Shown here one piece after another: positions 1-7,852 of a stretch of 38,388 nt of DNA. A model generated the notes under the pieces. It was not told the DNA's origin, ran no database searches, and saw only the letters and a list, made by a program, of their open reading frames with translations. Location of the stretch: positions 1-38,388 of the forward strand of contig CAUJEM010000011.1 in assembly GCA_963169915.1 (NCBI GenBank), in the 5' to 3' direction. Position 1 is the first letter of the stretch; every line of letters begins with the position of its first letter. This stretch comes from Myxococcota bacterium. GTDB taxonomy: Bacteria; Myxococcota_A; Polyangia; Polyangiales; Polyangiaceae. The position numbers and the translations under genes are program-made.

Positions 1-1
1 C

Positions 2-166
2 GCGGAGGCCACACCCCCCCCCTCCGCGAGCGCACCTCCACCGCCGGCGGCCGCCCCGGAGAGCACCGCGCGCCCTGCTACGGCCCGACCCATCAGCGCG
101 AGCAAGCCCAGCGCCCCCAAGCCCTCCAAGCCCACGGACAAGGGCAGCACCTACGGCGAGCGCTGA
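2..166 (+). CDS. C-terminal tail of a protein, 5' end outside the window
   Basis: An open frame enters from the left edge and ends at TGA 164-166. The visible 54 residues are a low-complexity Ala/Pro tail followed by a Lys/Pro/Ser segment and a last stretch ending TYGER. There is no recognisable domain. Tails like this are common at the C-terminus of myxobacterial membrane or kinase proteins, but nothing here decides the function. The frame is chosen because its third codon positions are almost all G or C and it closes just before a non-coding gap. The call as a real gene is moderate; the identity is unknown. Confidence 0.55.
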   Translation, partial: AEATPPPSASAPPPPAAAPESTARPATARPISASKPSAPKPSKPTDKGSTYGER

Positions 167-239
167 GGCGGCGCCGCGCGCCCGGCGCCGCCCCCCACGG
201 AAGTTGGCCCAGGCAGCCGCGCTGCCTAGCTTGCCGGCC

Positions 240-1382
240 ATGCCGCCCGTCCGAGCGCTCAGCTCCTGCTGGCTCTTCACCGCGCCGCTCGCGCTCGGCC
301 TCGTGGCCTGCGACGCCGTGGCCCCCAACGCGGCGGCCGCCGGCAGCGCCGCCGTGGTGGCACCCGCGCCGAGCCACGCCTCGCGCCCCGAGCGATCGCG
401 CGCGCAGGGCGCCGAGCAGCGCCGCACCCCGCGCGTCAGCGCGGCATCGCTGCCGGCGCGCGCCGAGGCGCCCGCGGCCGTGGTGAGCGCCGAGGCGACG
501 CCCCGCGCGACCCCGAGCGCGAGCGCCGAGGCGACGCCCAGCGCGGCCCCGAGCGTGACGGCGACACCCAACTCGTCCCCGAGCGCCGCGGCGACGCCCA
601 GCGCCTCCGCGACGAGCGCCGCCGCAGCGCCCGCGCCCAGCGCTCCAGCGACGGCGAGCTTCGAGTGCGCGCCGGGCATGCAGCACCTCACCGGCGGCTA
701 CTGCCGCAACGTGGAGCAGACCTGCCTCGAGTACATCCTCGGCAAGGACGACGTGCCGGATGAGAGCCGCTGCCTGCGCTACGCCAAGCCGAGCGTCTGC
801 CTCGACACCGCGCCGCGGGTGGAGATGGACTACTGCATGGACACCTTCGAGTACCCGAACGTGGAGGGGCAGCTCCCGCGCACGCTGGTGGACTGGACCA
901 CCGCGCGCCAGCTCTGCGAAGAGCAAGGCAAGCGGCTGTGCACCGAGAGCGAGTTCAACTTCGCCTGTGAGGGTGAGGAGATGCGCCCCTACGTCACGGG
1001 CTTCGAGCGCCCCCAGGCCGAGTGCAACATCGATCAGCCCTTCCTCACCAAGCGCCTCACGCTGCAGGCCGAGCCGCTGTGCCTGGCCAACCCGGCCTGC
1101 GCGCGGGAGTTCGCGCGCCTCGACCAGCGGCGCCCCATCGGCTCTAGCCCAGGCTGCGTGTCCTCCTCGGGCGTGCGTGATCTCAACGGCAACGTCAACG
1201 AGTGGACCAGCCGGATGTGGCGGCCGGCGCCGCGGCGCGCCGCGCTCAAGGGCGGCTGGTGGGGGCCGGTGCGCAACCGCTGCCGCGCCATCGCGCTCTC
1301 GCACTACGAGGACTACGTGGGCTACGAGGTCGGGTTCCGCTGCTGCTCGGACGGCAGCAAGGCCGCGGCCAAGCGCCGCTGA
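240..1382 (+). CDS. Lipoprotein with a formylglycine-generating-enzyme (SUMF1)-like domain
   Basis: From ATG 240 the protein begins with a short basic stretch, a hydrophobic core and the lipobox LGLVAC, so it is probably exported and lipid-anchored. About 110 residues of Ala/Pro/Thr/Ser repeats (ATPSAS-like units) form a linker. The C-terminal half is a FGE-sulfatase/SUMF1 fold: the motifs LCTESEFNFAC, DLNGNVNEW and the terminal GFRCC are typical. The redox pair of true formylglycine-generating enzymes (two Cys five apart after GGSYM in the human enzyme, from memory) is not intact: the GGWWGPVRNRC segment keeps only the second. It is therefore more likely a non-enzymatic, C-type-lectin-like surface domain. 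A TTG at 204 in frame is an alternative start; neither start has a clear ribosome site. The gene converges with the aldehyde dehydrogenase 8 bp downstream. Confidence 0.85.
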   Translation: MPPVRALSSCWLFTAPLALGLVACDAVAPNAAAAGSAAVVAPAPSHASRPERSRAQGAEQRRTPRVSAASLPARAEAPAAVVSAEATPRATPSASAEATPSAAPSVTATPNSSPSAAATPSASATSAAAAPAPSAPATASFECAPGMQHLTGGYCRNVEQTCLEYILGKDDVPDESRCLRYAKPSVCLDTAPRVEMDYCMDTFEYPNVEGQLPRTLVDWTTARQLCEEQGKRLCTESEFNFACEGEEMRPYVTGFERPQAECNIDQPFLTKRLTLQAEPLCLANPACAREFARLDQRRPIGSSPGCVSSSGVRDLNGNVNEWTSRMWRPAPRRAALKGGWWGPVRNRCRAIALSHYEDYVGYEVGFRCCSDGSKAAAKRR

Positions 1383-1396
1383 GGCGCCGCTCAGCG
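1377..1396. terminator. Hairpin shared by two convergent genes
   Basis: CGCTGAG (1377-1383) and CTCAGCG (1390-1396) form a perfect 7-bp stem around the loop GCGCCG. The stop codons of both convergent genes (TGA 1380-1382 and TCA 1391-1393) lie inside the stem arms. There is no T tract, so any terminator would be of the GC-rich, bidirectional kind. Function is inferred from structure and position only. Confidence 0.45.
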
Positions 1397-2830
1397 CTGG
1401 CGCAGCACCACCAGCTTGGGCTGCGTCAGCTCTCGCAGGGAGTACGGGAGCCCACCGACGCCGAGCCCGGACTCCCGGCGCCCACCGAAGGGCATCCAGT
1501 CGACGCGGAAGGCCGTGTGCTCGTTGATGAGCACCGTGGCGGCGTCCAGGCCGCTGGCCGCCGCCAGCGCGCGGTCGAGGTCTTGAGTGAAGATGGCCGC
1601 CTGAAACGCCCAGCGCGTGGCGTTGGCGCGCGCGATGGCGTGCTCCAGCTCGTCGAAGGCGGTGAGCGCGAGCACGGGGCCGAAGACCTCCTCCACCATC
1701 ACGCGCGCGTCGTCCGGTGGCTCCACGAGCAGCGTGGGCGCGTAGCTCTGGTTCGGTAGGGCGCGCCCGCCGACGCCCAGCCGCGCCCCGGCCTCGAGCG
1801 CCTGCGTGACGACGGCGTGGACGCGCTCCACCTCGCGCGCGCGGATGAGCGGCCCCACCTCGGTGGTGTCTCGCCGCGGGTCCCCCACCCTCAGGGCGCC
1901 GACCACCGGCTCGAGCCGGGCCAGCAGCTCCTCGAGGCGGCTGCGGTGGACGTAGACGCGCTGCGCGCTGACGCACACCTGACCCGCGTGGTAGTACGCC
2001 GCCTTCACCAGCGGTGGCAGCACCTGCTCGAGGCGCGCCGAGGCGTCCACGATGACGGGCGCCGCGCCGCCGTGCTCGAGCCCGACGCGCACGCCGGGCG
2101 CCAGCCGGGAGCGCAGGTGCCAGCCGACCCGCGCGCTGCCGATGAAGGACAGGTACGCCAGGCGCGCGTCGCTCGCGAGCTGCTCGGCCAGCTCGTTCGA
2201 GCAGGGCAGCACCGTCACCCAGCCGGGCGGGAGCCCCGCGCGCTGCAGCGCCTCCGCGCAGGCGTAGGCGGACAGCGGCGTCTCGAGCGCCGGCTTGACG
2301 ATCACCGGGCAGCCGGCGGCCACCGCGGGCGCCACCTGGTGCACGATGAGGTTCAGCGGGTGGTTGAAGGCGCTGATGGCGCCGACCACCCCGATGGGCT
2401 CGCGCACGCTGAAGGCCCAGCGCCCCAGCGCCGGCGCGGTGGCGGTCATGGGGATCTGCTCCCCCGCCAGGCGCTCGACGTCCCCGGCGACCTCCTCCAT
2501 CCCCGCGCAGGCGCGCGCCACCTCGACGCGCGCGTCCACCAGCGGCTTGCCGCCCTCCGCCGCGATCAGCGCCGCGAGCGCCTCGGCCTGCGCCGTCAGG
2601 AGCGCGGCTGCGCGCCGCAGCACGGCCGTGCGCTCGTGGAGCGGCAGCCCCGCGCGCGCCTGGAACAGCGCGCGCGCCTGGTCGAGCGCCTGCTCCAGAT
2701 CCTCCGCCGCGGCGAGCTCCACCTCCCCCACCACCTCGGCGTCGTAGGGTGAGCGCACCTCGAGGCGCGCCCGCGCGCGGGGTGTTGCGCCAAGGACGGA
2801 CAGCGGGTGGCGTCGCATGCGCCGATCCAT
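1391..2830 (-). CDS. Aldehyde dehydrogenase family protein (NAD(P)-dependent)
   Basis: A 479-residue member of the aldehyde dehydrogenase superfamily, the usual length for the family. It oxidises an aldehyde to an acid, or to an acyl-CoA in some branches; the substrate cannot be read from sequence. Landmarks in order: oxyanion Asn156 in SAFNHPLN, cofactor Lys179 in VIVKPALETP, general-base Glu252 in LEHGG (usually ELGG) and nucleophile Cys286 in GQVCVSAQR. The GQVCVS context recalls the lactaldehyde/phosphonoacetaldehyde/NADP-GAPDH branch, but this is tentative. Start ATG 2830 follows GGAGGGGG. It lies 36 bp downstream of the FMN glutamate-synthase-like gene on the same strand, so the two are probably co-transcribed. 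The active site appears complete. Confidence 0.93.
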   Translation of the reverse strand: MDRRMRRHPLSVLGATPRARARLEVRSPYDAEVVGEVELAAAEDLEQALDQARALFQARAGLPLHERTAVLRRAAALLTAQAEALAALIAAEGGKPLVDARVEVARACAGMEEVAGDVERLAGEQIPMTATAPALGRWAFSVREPIGVVGAISAFNHPLNLIVHQVAPAVAAGCPVIVKPALETPLSAYACAEALQRAGLPPGWVTVLPCSNELAEQLASDARLAYLSFIGSARVGWHLRSRLAPGVRVGLEHGGAAPVIVDASARLEQVLPPLVKAAYYHAGQVCVSAQRVYVHRSRLEELLARLEPVVGALRVGDPRRDTTEVGPLIRAREVERVHAVVTQALEAGARLGVGGRALPNQSYAPTLLVEPPDDARVMVEEVFGPVLALTAFDELEHAIARANATRWAFQAAIFTQDLDRALAAASGLDAATVLINEHTAFRVDWMPFGGRRESGLGVGGLPYSLRELTQPKLVVLRQR

Positions 2831-2866
2831 AGGCCCCCTCCGCCCGGCGCGCGAGCCGCGCCCGGG

Positions 2867-4471
2867 TCAGGCCTCGCCCTCGACCAGCGCGTCGAAGCTC
2901 TCCGCGGAGGCGGCGCGCCAGGCGCGCGCGTAGCTCTTGGGCAGCGGCTCGCCCAGCAGCTCTCCGGGCTTCAGGTACTCGTACATCTCCCCGTAGTGTC
3001 GGACCTCCAGCGGGCTGACGCGCCGCAAGATGTGCCACGGGCGGAGCTGGTCCGGGCGCTCCAGACCCGCGGCGGCGATGAGCTCCTGGAAGGCGCGCAC
3101 CGTGTTGCGCTGGAAGCTCGCCACGCGCGCGGCCTTGTCCGGCACCACCAGGCCCACCGTGAGGGTCGGATCTTGGGTGGCGATGCCGGTGGGACACCGG
3201 TTGGTGTTGCACTTGAGCGCCTGGATGCAGCCGAGCGCGAACATCATGGCGCGCGCGCTGTTACAGAGGTCCGCGCCGAGCGCCAGCTTGTGCGCGATGT
3301 CGAAGCCGGTCACCACTCGCCCGCTGGCGATGATACGGATTCTGTCACGCAGCCCAACTCCAACCAATGAGTTGTGCACGAAGATGAGCGCCTCGTCCAA
3401 GGGAGTCCCCAGCACGTCCGAGAACTCCAGGGGTGCCGCGCCCGTCCCGCCCTCCCCGCCGTCCACGGTGATGAAATCTGGAGTGACGTTGGTCTTGACC
3501 ATGGCCTTGCACAGGGCCAGAAACTCACGTCGCTTACCGACACACAGCTTGAATCCCACCGGCTTGCCGCGCGACAGCTCCCGAAGCCGAGCGATGAACT
3601 GGCAGAGCTGCTCCGGCGTGCGGAAGGCGCCGTGCGTCGGCGGGGACAAGACGTCCTGCCCGAGTGGAACCCGGCGAATTTGCGCAATTTCAGGGGTGAC
3701 TTTGCTCGCCGGCAAGATGCCACCGTGCCCCGGCTTGGCGCCCTGGCTCAGCTTGATCTCGATCATCTTCACGCTGGGGTGCGCGGCCGCCTCCGCGAAC
3801 AGCTCCGGCGCGAAGCGCCCCTCGGCGTCTCGACACCCGAAATAGCCAGTGCCAATCTGCCACACCAGATCTCCCCCGCCCTCCAGGTGATAAGGAGACA
3901 AGCCGCCCTCTCCGGTGTTGTGATAAAAGCCGCCCTGTCGGGCGCCTTGGTTGAGCGCTAACACAGCTTGTCTGCTGAGCGCGCCATAGCTCATGGCAGA
4001 GACGTTGAGCACGGCCGCGGAGTAGGGTTGTCGGCAGTCCGGCCCCCCGATGAGCACCCGGGGCGGCTGCTCCGGCGGGTGCACCGCGGCGAGCGAGTGA
4101 TTCATCCACTCGTAGCCCACCGCGTAGAGGTCCCGCTCGGTGCCGAAGGGGATGGTGTCCGTCACGCCCTTGGCGCGCTGGTAGGCCACGGCGCGGAGCT
4201 GGCGGCTGAACGGGCGCCCAGAGCTGTTGCTCTCGACGAAGTACTGCTGAAGCTCCGGGCGGACGCTCTCGAACAGGTACCGTAGACGGCCCAGCAGCGG
4301 GAAATTGCGCCGGATGGCGTGGCGGGTCTGCGTGAGGTCGTACAGCCCCAGGGCCACCAGGGGCCCGCTGAGGGCGAGCCCCCAGACTGCCCCGGGGAGC
4401 CAGTGCTGGAGGAGCAGCGGCAGCCCTAGCGCTACCACGGAGAATCCCACGAAGAGCTGACGCGGTGACAT
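2867..4471 (-). CDS. FMN-binding glutamate synthase family protein, membrane-anchored (YerD-like)
   Basis: 534 residues from ATG 4471, which has GGGAGG 6-7 bases upstream. The N-terminus holds two hydrophobic segments (about residues 5-22 and 27-45), so the enzyme is likely tethered to the inner membrane. The rest is the FMN/TIM-barrel of the glutamate synthase large subunit: KPGHGG (247-251), DGGEGGTGAAP (337-347), IIASGRVVTG (380-389) and the 3Fe-4S cysteine set C415, C421, C426 in CIQALKCNTNRCPTGIAT. The glutaminase domain of classical GltB is absent, as in the Bacillus YerD group, whose physiological reaction is not established. The downstream aldehyde dehydrogenase is probably in the same transcript. 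Family assignment is firm; the reaction is not. Confidence 0.92.
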   Translation of the reverse strand: MSPRQLFVGFSVVALGLPLLLQHWLPGAVWGLALSGPLVALGLYDLTQTRHAIRRNFPLLGRLRYLFESVRPELQQYFVESNSSGRPFSRQLRAVAYQRAKGVTDTIPFGTERDLYAVGYEWMNHSLAAVHPPEQPPRVLIGGPDCRQPYSAAVLNVSAMSYGALSRQAVLALNQGARQGGFYHNTGEGGLSPYHLEGGGDLVWQIGTGYFGCRDAEGRFAPELFAEAAAHPSVKMIEIKLSQGAKPGHGGILPASKVTPEIAQIRRVPLGQDVLSPPTHGAFRTPEQLCQFIARLRELSRGKPVGFKLCVGKRREFLALCKAMVKTNVTPDFITVDGGEGGTGAAPLEFSDVLGTPLDEALIFVHNSLVGVGLRDRIRIIASGRVVTGFDIAHKLALGADLCNSARAMMFALGCIQALKCNTNRCPTGIATQDPTLTVGLVVPDKAARVASFQRNTVRAFQELIAAAGLERPDQLRPWHILRRVSPLEVRHYGEMYEYLKPGELLGEPLPKSYARAWRAASAESFDALVEGEA

Positions 4472-5061
4472 GGTGGCCTCCCTGTGAAGCGCCAGCCCGG
4501 GCCCGGCAGCCCCGGCCACGCCGGCCGGGCGAGGATACTCGAGTTCGGGGAGTCTTGGGGGGTCTCCGCGTGAGCTCCGGCGTGCGGGGATGGCGGGAGG
4601 AGACCCCGCGGCGAGGCGGACGCGGGCCTCACTGGCTCGGCGCTAGCGCCGCGCAGGACGCCACTGGCGTCCGTTCACGCGCCCTTCACTGCACTTTCGT
4701 ACAGCATGGGTCCGCCGTGATGGAACAGTGGACAGTGGTTCAGGGAGCTGAGGGGCGACGGCCCACGCCTGCGCGTCCGAGGGGCTGCGAACGACTCCAA
4801 GGTGTCCCTATCGCCGGCCGAGGTCCCACGCCGAGGCGCGCCGCGCGCTCTCAGCCATAGGCAACCAGTGAATTTCATGAAACAATATTGCAACAACTTG
4901 AATCATTGATCAATCCTTGATAATAGCTGCACATAACATGACCGCTAAACTCCTTTTTCAGAAACGCTGTACTGATGAGAGGTACTGAAGGGTGCCCGCA
5001 GCTCCTCTGCTCAGCCGCTCAGTGACCGCGTACCGGCTAGAGCCGCCGGGGGAGCGCTGAG
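4472..5061. other. 590-bp intergenic region with leader hairpins and an AT-rich patch
   Basis: No convincing gene is present. The half next to the minus-strand gene holds several inverted repeats: CCCGGCC/GGCCGGG at 4511-4529, GGGGTCTCC/GGAGACCCC at 4559-4607 with a 31-base loop, the perfect palindrome CGGCGCTAGCGCCG at 4638-4651, and GGACGCC-ACT-GGCGTCC at 4656-4672. The other half, roughly 4860-4985, is strikingly AT-rich for this genome and lies upstream of the plus-strand gene at 5062. Short open frames here lack codon bias and are ignored. Confidence 0.6.
4898..4926 (+). promoter_or_regulatory. Candidate promoter with an embedded 10-bp palindrome
   Basis: In the AT-rich patch, TTGAAT (4898-4903) is followed by GATAAT (4919-4924, 15-base spacer) or TAATAG (4921-4926, 17-base spacer). 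Between the boxes sits the perfect palindrome ATTGATCAAT (4905-4914), placed where a repressor would block RNA polymerase. The start codon of the next gene is about 140 bases downstream, leaving a long leader. Promoter consensus in myxobacteria is poorly defined, so this rests on resemblance to a sigma-70 site and on base composition. Confidence 0.35.
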
Positions 5062-7650
5062 GTGGGCTGGCTGCGCGAGCTGATGCTGTCGGCCGAACGG
5101 CCGGTAAGGAGCTTCGGGGTCCTGGCCCGGCAGGCGCTCGCGCACCCTGGCTGGCCGTCGGAGCTGCGGCTGGAGGCGCGCTCGTTGGCCAGCGTCTTCA
5201 GTAAGCTGGATCGGGAGCAGGAGCTGGACTGGCTGCGGGACCGGGAGCCCGTCCAGGCGGTGCTGGCCTCGCTGCTGGGGCGGCCGCTGGCGGAGCTGCG
5301 GGCGGCGGCGCATCCCCTGGAGGTCGCCCCGGGGCAGCCCGCCCGGCTGCTCGCGTGGAGAGACGTCCGCTTCGCCCGCGCGCTGGATCTCCCTGCGGAG
5401 GAGCTGCCGCCGGGGCTGCCTCGTGAGGTGCTCCGGCCGGAGCGCTGGACGCCCCTGCACTGGCAGGCCGACAGCGGCGCGGGGCGGAGCCTCGTCGGGC
5501 GCTGGCTGGAGCAGCGTGGGCTGGCGCGCTGGCTCTGCCCCACCGCGCCAGAGCAGCTCGGCGCTGCGCTGGGCTCCTCGCGGGCCTGCTTCGTGGAGCT
5601 CCCAGCGGAGCGCCTGGAGGCGCGCTGGGGAGAGGCGCTGCTCGAGCTCGGGCGCGCGCGGCCACTGTGCGTCGCCAGCCCAGCGCCGCTGCCGGAGGGC
5701 TTTCGTCGTGTCCAGAGCGAGCCGGTGGCCACCTACGCGGAGGCGCTCGTGGAGTGGCTGGCGGCGCGGCTGCCCAACGACGGATATTTCCACGCCGAGC
5801 CGGCGCTGCGCTGGCTGCGCGAAGGGCCGCTGGCCGCTGGGCTCGCTCCGGACTTTGGCGCAGCGCTCGGCTGGCTGGGGCTCTACGACGAGCTGGGCAC
5901 GCGTGAGGCGAAGGGCCTGCGCAGCGAGGAGCTCGCCCAGCGCTGGCTGCGGGAGCGCTTCAGTGAGCTGGGGGAGGCGGGCGCCAGCGACGCCGCGTGG
6001 CTGCTGCGCGAGGGCTGGGAGCTGTGCACGGAGCTGGCGGCGCGCGCGCACACGGACGAGGAGCTGCCGTGGACGGCGCCGCGCAGCTTCGAGCGCTGGC
6101 TGGCGCTGGTGCCACCGGAGCACCAGCGCGGGCATGATCTGGAGTGGCTCCGCCACACGCGCGCCCTGCGCGACGACGGCGCGCAGCGGCGTGAGCTGGA
6201 GCGCGCCGCCCGCCGCGCGCCGCCGGGCGCGTACCGCATCGTCCGCGCCTTGCAGCGCGCCGGACTGCTCACGCCGCCGCCGCACCCCGGCGCGCCGGAG
6301 CGCGGCGAGCTCGCCTTCGGGCCACGCTGGCTGGTCGTGCTCACCCGGCAGCGCGCGCTGCGTCGCCTCGCGCAGGCCGCGCCGGTGACGTGGGGAGAGG
6401 CGCTGCTGCGTCGTCACGCCGCGCCGGCGCTCTTCGACGCGCTGCTCTGGCGCGTGCGCTCGGGCGCCGCGGACGCCCTGGAGGACGCCACGGAGCTCGA
6501 GGACGAGGCGCCCCTGGCTCAGGTGGCGGCGCTGGAGGCGAGCGTGCGCATCGCCGGGCGCGCGCTGATGGCGGGGGAGCACCTCACGCGGGAGCTGGTG
6601 CTCGCGCTCTGGGAGGAGCAGCAGCGCTGGCTCGTCCACTTCCCGGAGGAGCTGCCCGCGCCGCGCGTGAACTGGCACCCCGCGCCCACGCCGGGGCTCG
6701 CCCGCGGCGCGTGGCTCGCCGCGCTCTTCGCGCTCGCCCTGGAGCTGCCGGAGCCACGCCAGCGCGAGCTGCAGCAGCTCTGGCGCGCGCCCGCGCTCGG
6801 GCAGCGCCTGCTCGACGAGTGGCTCACGCTGGCGCGCGCGGACGAGGTGCTCGCCGGGGAGCTGGTCGCGCTGGTGGCGCAGCTCCGCGCGGCCTGGGGC
6901 CCCTTCAGCCACGAGGACGCGCACCCGCACGCGCTGGAGTATCCGTCCGCGCTGCTCGCGGAGCTGCAGCTCGGCGTGCTCACCTGGGAGCGGCTCGAGA
7001 CCGCGGGGGCCTCCGCGCTCGACGCCTGGCTCACGCTGGCCCGCGCGCGCGGTCTCGAGGCGGAGCTCTGGCCAGCCTACTGGCAGGCGTGGCTCGCCGC
7101 GCCCGAGCTGCCGGAGCCCCGCGAGCCGCCGACGTGGCCGCTCGCCTGGGCAGCGCTCCCCGCGGAGCTCGGCGCCAGCGTCGCGCGCCGAGGCCGCGGG
7201 GAGGGCGCTTGGCAGCTCACCTCGAGCAGCGCGCGGGAGGCCGTCGCGCTGGCGCTCACCGCGGGCGAAGTGCCGCTCACCCCGGAGCTCTGCGCGGCGC
7301 TGCCGGAGCAGCGCCTCCAAGCGCTCGTCCTGCGAGCGGACGCGCTCTCACCGCCGCTGCTCCAGGCGCTCTGGTCGCGCTCGCTGGAGCTGGGGCTCAC
7401 GCTGGTGCGCGCCTGCTTGAGCGCGGGAGCGCTGGGCCACGCGCTCGCGCTCGCGGAGCTGGCCCCAGAGGCCGCCAGCGCTCGGCTGGTGGAGGGCTTC
7501 GTGGAGCAGCTCCCGGACGGCTCCGCCTCCAGCCAGCTCTTGCTACGGCTGCAGCGCTGGTTGCACGCGCGCATCGCCGCGCGCGACGCCGGCTACGAGC
7601 GCGCGCACGAGCTGCTCGACCTGCTGCTGCGCGAGCAGCGCGCGCTCTAG
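5062..7650 (+). CDS. Orphan 862-residue protein, degenerate P-loop ATPase-like with helical C-terminal region
   Basis: No family was recognised. Start GTG 5062 is supported by GGGGGAG about 8 bases upstream. No signal peptide or membrane segment is seen, so it is probably cytoplasmic. Around residue 135 the sequence LHWQADSGAGRSLVGRWL reads like a beta-strand plus Walker A loop with Lys replaced by Arg (A136-x4-G-R-S143). ACFVELP (175-181) could be a degraded Walker B strand and PLCVASPAPLP (201-211) a sensor-1 strand. The later part is Leu/Trp/Glu-rich helical sequence (repeated E-x2-WL patterns), suggesting an alpha-solenoid. This layout resembles STAND/AAA-type regulators, but that is inference. 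The gene stands alone, between an AT-rich promoter region and an inverted-repeat element. Coding status is firm from third-position GC over 2.6 kb. Confidence 0.85.
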   Translation: MGWLRELMLSAERPVRSFGVLARQALAHPGWPSELRLEARSLASVFSKLDREQELDWLRDREPVQAVLASLLGRPLAELRAAAHPLEVAPGQPARLLAWRDVRFARALDLPAEELPPGLPREVLRPERWTPLHWQADSGAGRSLVGRWLEQRGLARWLCPTAPEQLGAALGSSRACFVELPAERLEARWGEALLELGRARPLCVASPAPLPEGFRRVQSEPVATYAEALVEWLAARLPNDGYFHAEPALRWLREGPLAAGLAPDFGAALGWLGLYDELGTREAKGLRSEELAQRWLRERFSELGEAGASDAAWLLREGWELCTELAARAHTDEELPWTAPRSFERWLALVPPEHQRGHDLEWLRHTRALRDDGAQRRELERAARRAPPGAYRIVRALQRAGLLTPPPHPGAPERGELAFGPRWLVVLTRQRALRRLAQAAPVTWGEALLRRHAAPALFDALLWRVRSGAADALEDATELEDEAPLAQVAALEASVRIAGRALMAGEHLTRELVLALWEEQQRWLVHFPEELPAPRVNWHPAPTPGLARGAWLAALFALALELPEPRQRELQQLWRAPALGQRLLDEWLTLARADEVLAGELVALVAQLRAAWGPFSHEDAHPHALEYPSALLAELQLGVLTWERLETAGASALDAWLTLARARGLEAELWPAYWQAWLAAPELPEPREPPTWPLAWAALPAELGASVARRGRGEGAWQLTSSSAREAVALALTAGEVPLTPELCAALPEQRLQALVLRADALSPPLLQALWSRSLELGLTLVRACLSAGALGHALALAELAPEAASARLVEGFVEQLPDGSASSQLLLRLQRWLHARIAARDAGYERAHELLDLLLREQRAL

Positions 7651-7664
7651 CGCATCGAACCCAT

Positions 7665-7819
7665 GGAGTCGACGGGGCGCTGACGTGGACGTGGACGCTC
7701 TCGCTCGCGAGGTCGACCACGAGGCTCCAGACGTCAAGGCGATAGGGGCGAGGTCCACGTCGCCGTCACGGTCAACGTCAATGTCATCGTCTGGCCGCCG
7801 CGCTCTACCCGTCGACTCC
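7665..7819. repeat. 155-bp element bounded by 12-bp perfect inverted repeats
   Basis: GGAGTCGACGGG (7665-7676) is the exact reverse complement of CCCGTCGACTCC (7808-7819). Inside, GACGTGGAC occurs twice (7682-7690 and 7688-7696) and its complement GTCCACGTC at 7753-7761, giving nested repeats; a run of GTCAAC/GTCAAT/GTCATC units follows. It lies between the stops of two convergent genes. It could be a miniature inverted-repeat element, a REP-like sequence or a large transcription-end structure. No target-site duplication was seen at its edges. Confidence 0.45.
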
Positions 7820-7852
7820 GCGGAATCGTTCGACTGGCTTCTACCTTGACGC

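Noticed and set aside
93-3212. Minus-strand open frame of over 1000 codons across the first two genes
   Set aside because: Arginine/alanine/glycine-rich translation opposite genes with clear domains; a GC-rich shadow frame.
4620-4870. Possible tRNA in the gap, from a GGTTCA sequence
   Set aside because: No acceptor stem or anticodon arm could be folded around it.
4675-4896. Minus-strand 73-codon frame beginning in the AT-rich patch
   Set aside because: No ribosome site, Arg-rich composition and no recognisable domain; likely chance.
5011-7320. Minus-strand 769-codon frame opposite the orphan 862-residue gene
   Set aside because: Because the plus-strand gene is an orphan I compared both. 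The plus frame has a ribosome site, balanced composition with hydrophobic strands and helices, and correct third-position bias; the minus frame is Arg/Gln/Pro-rich and has no plausible start.
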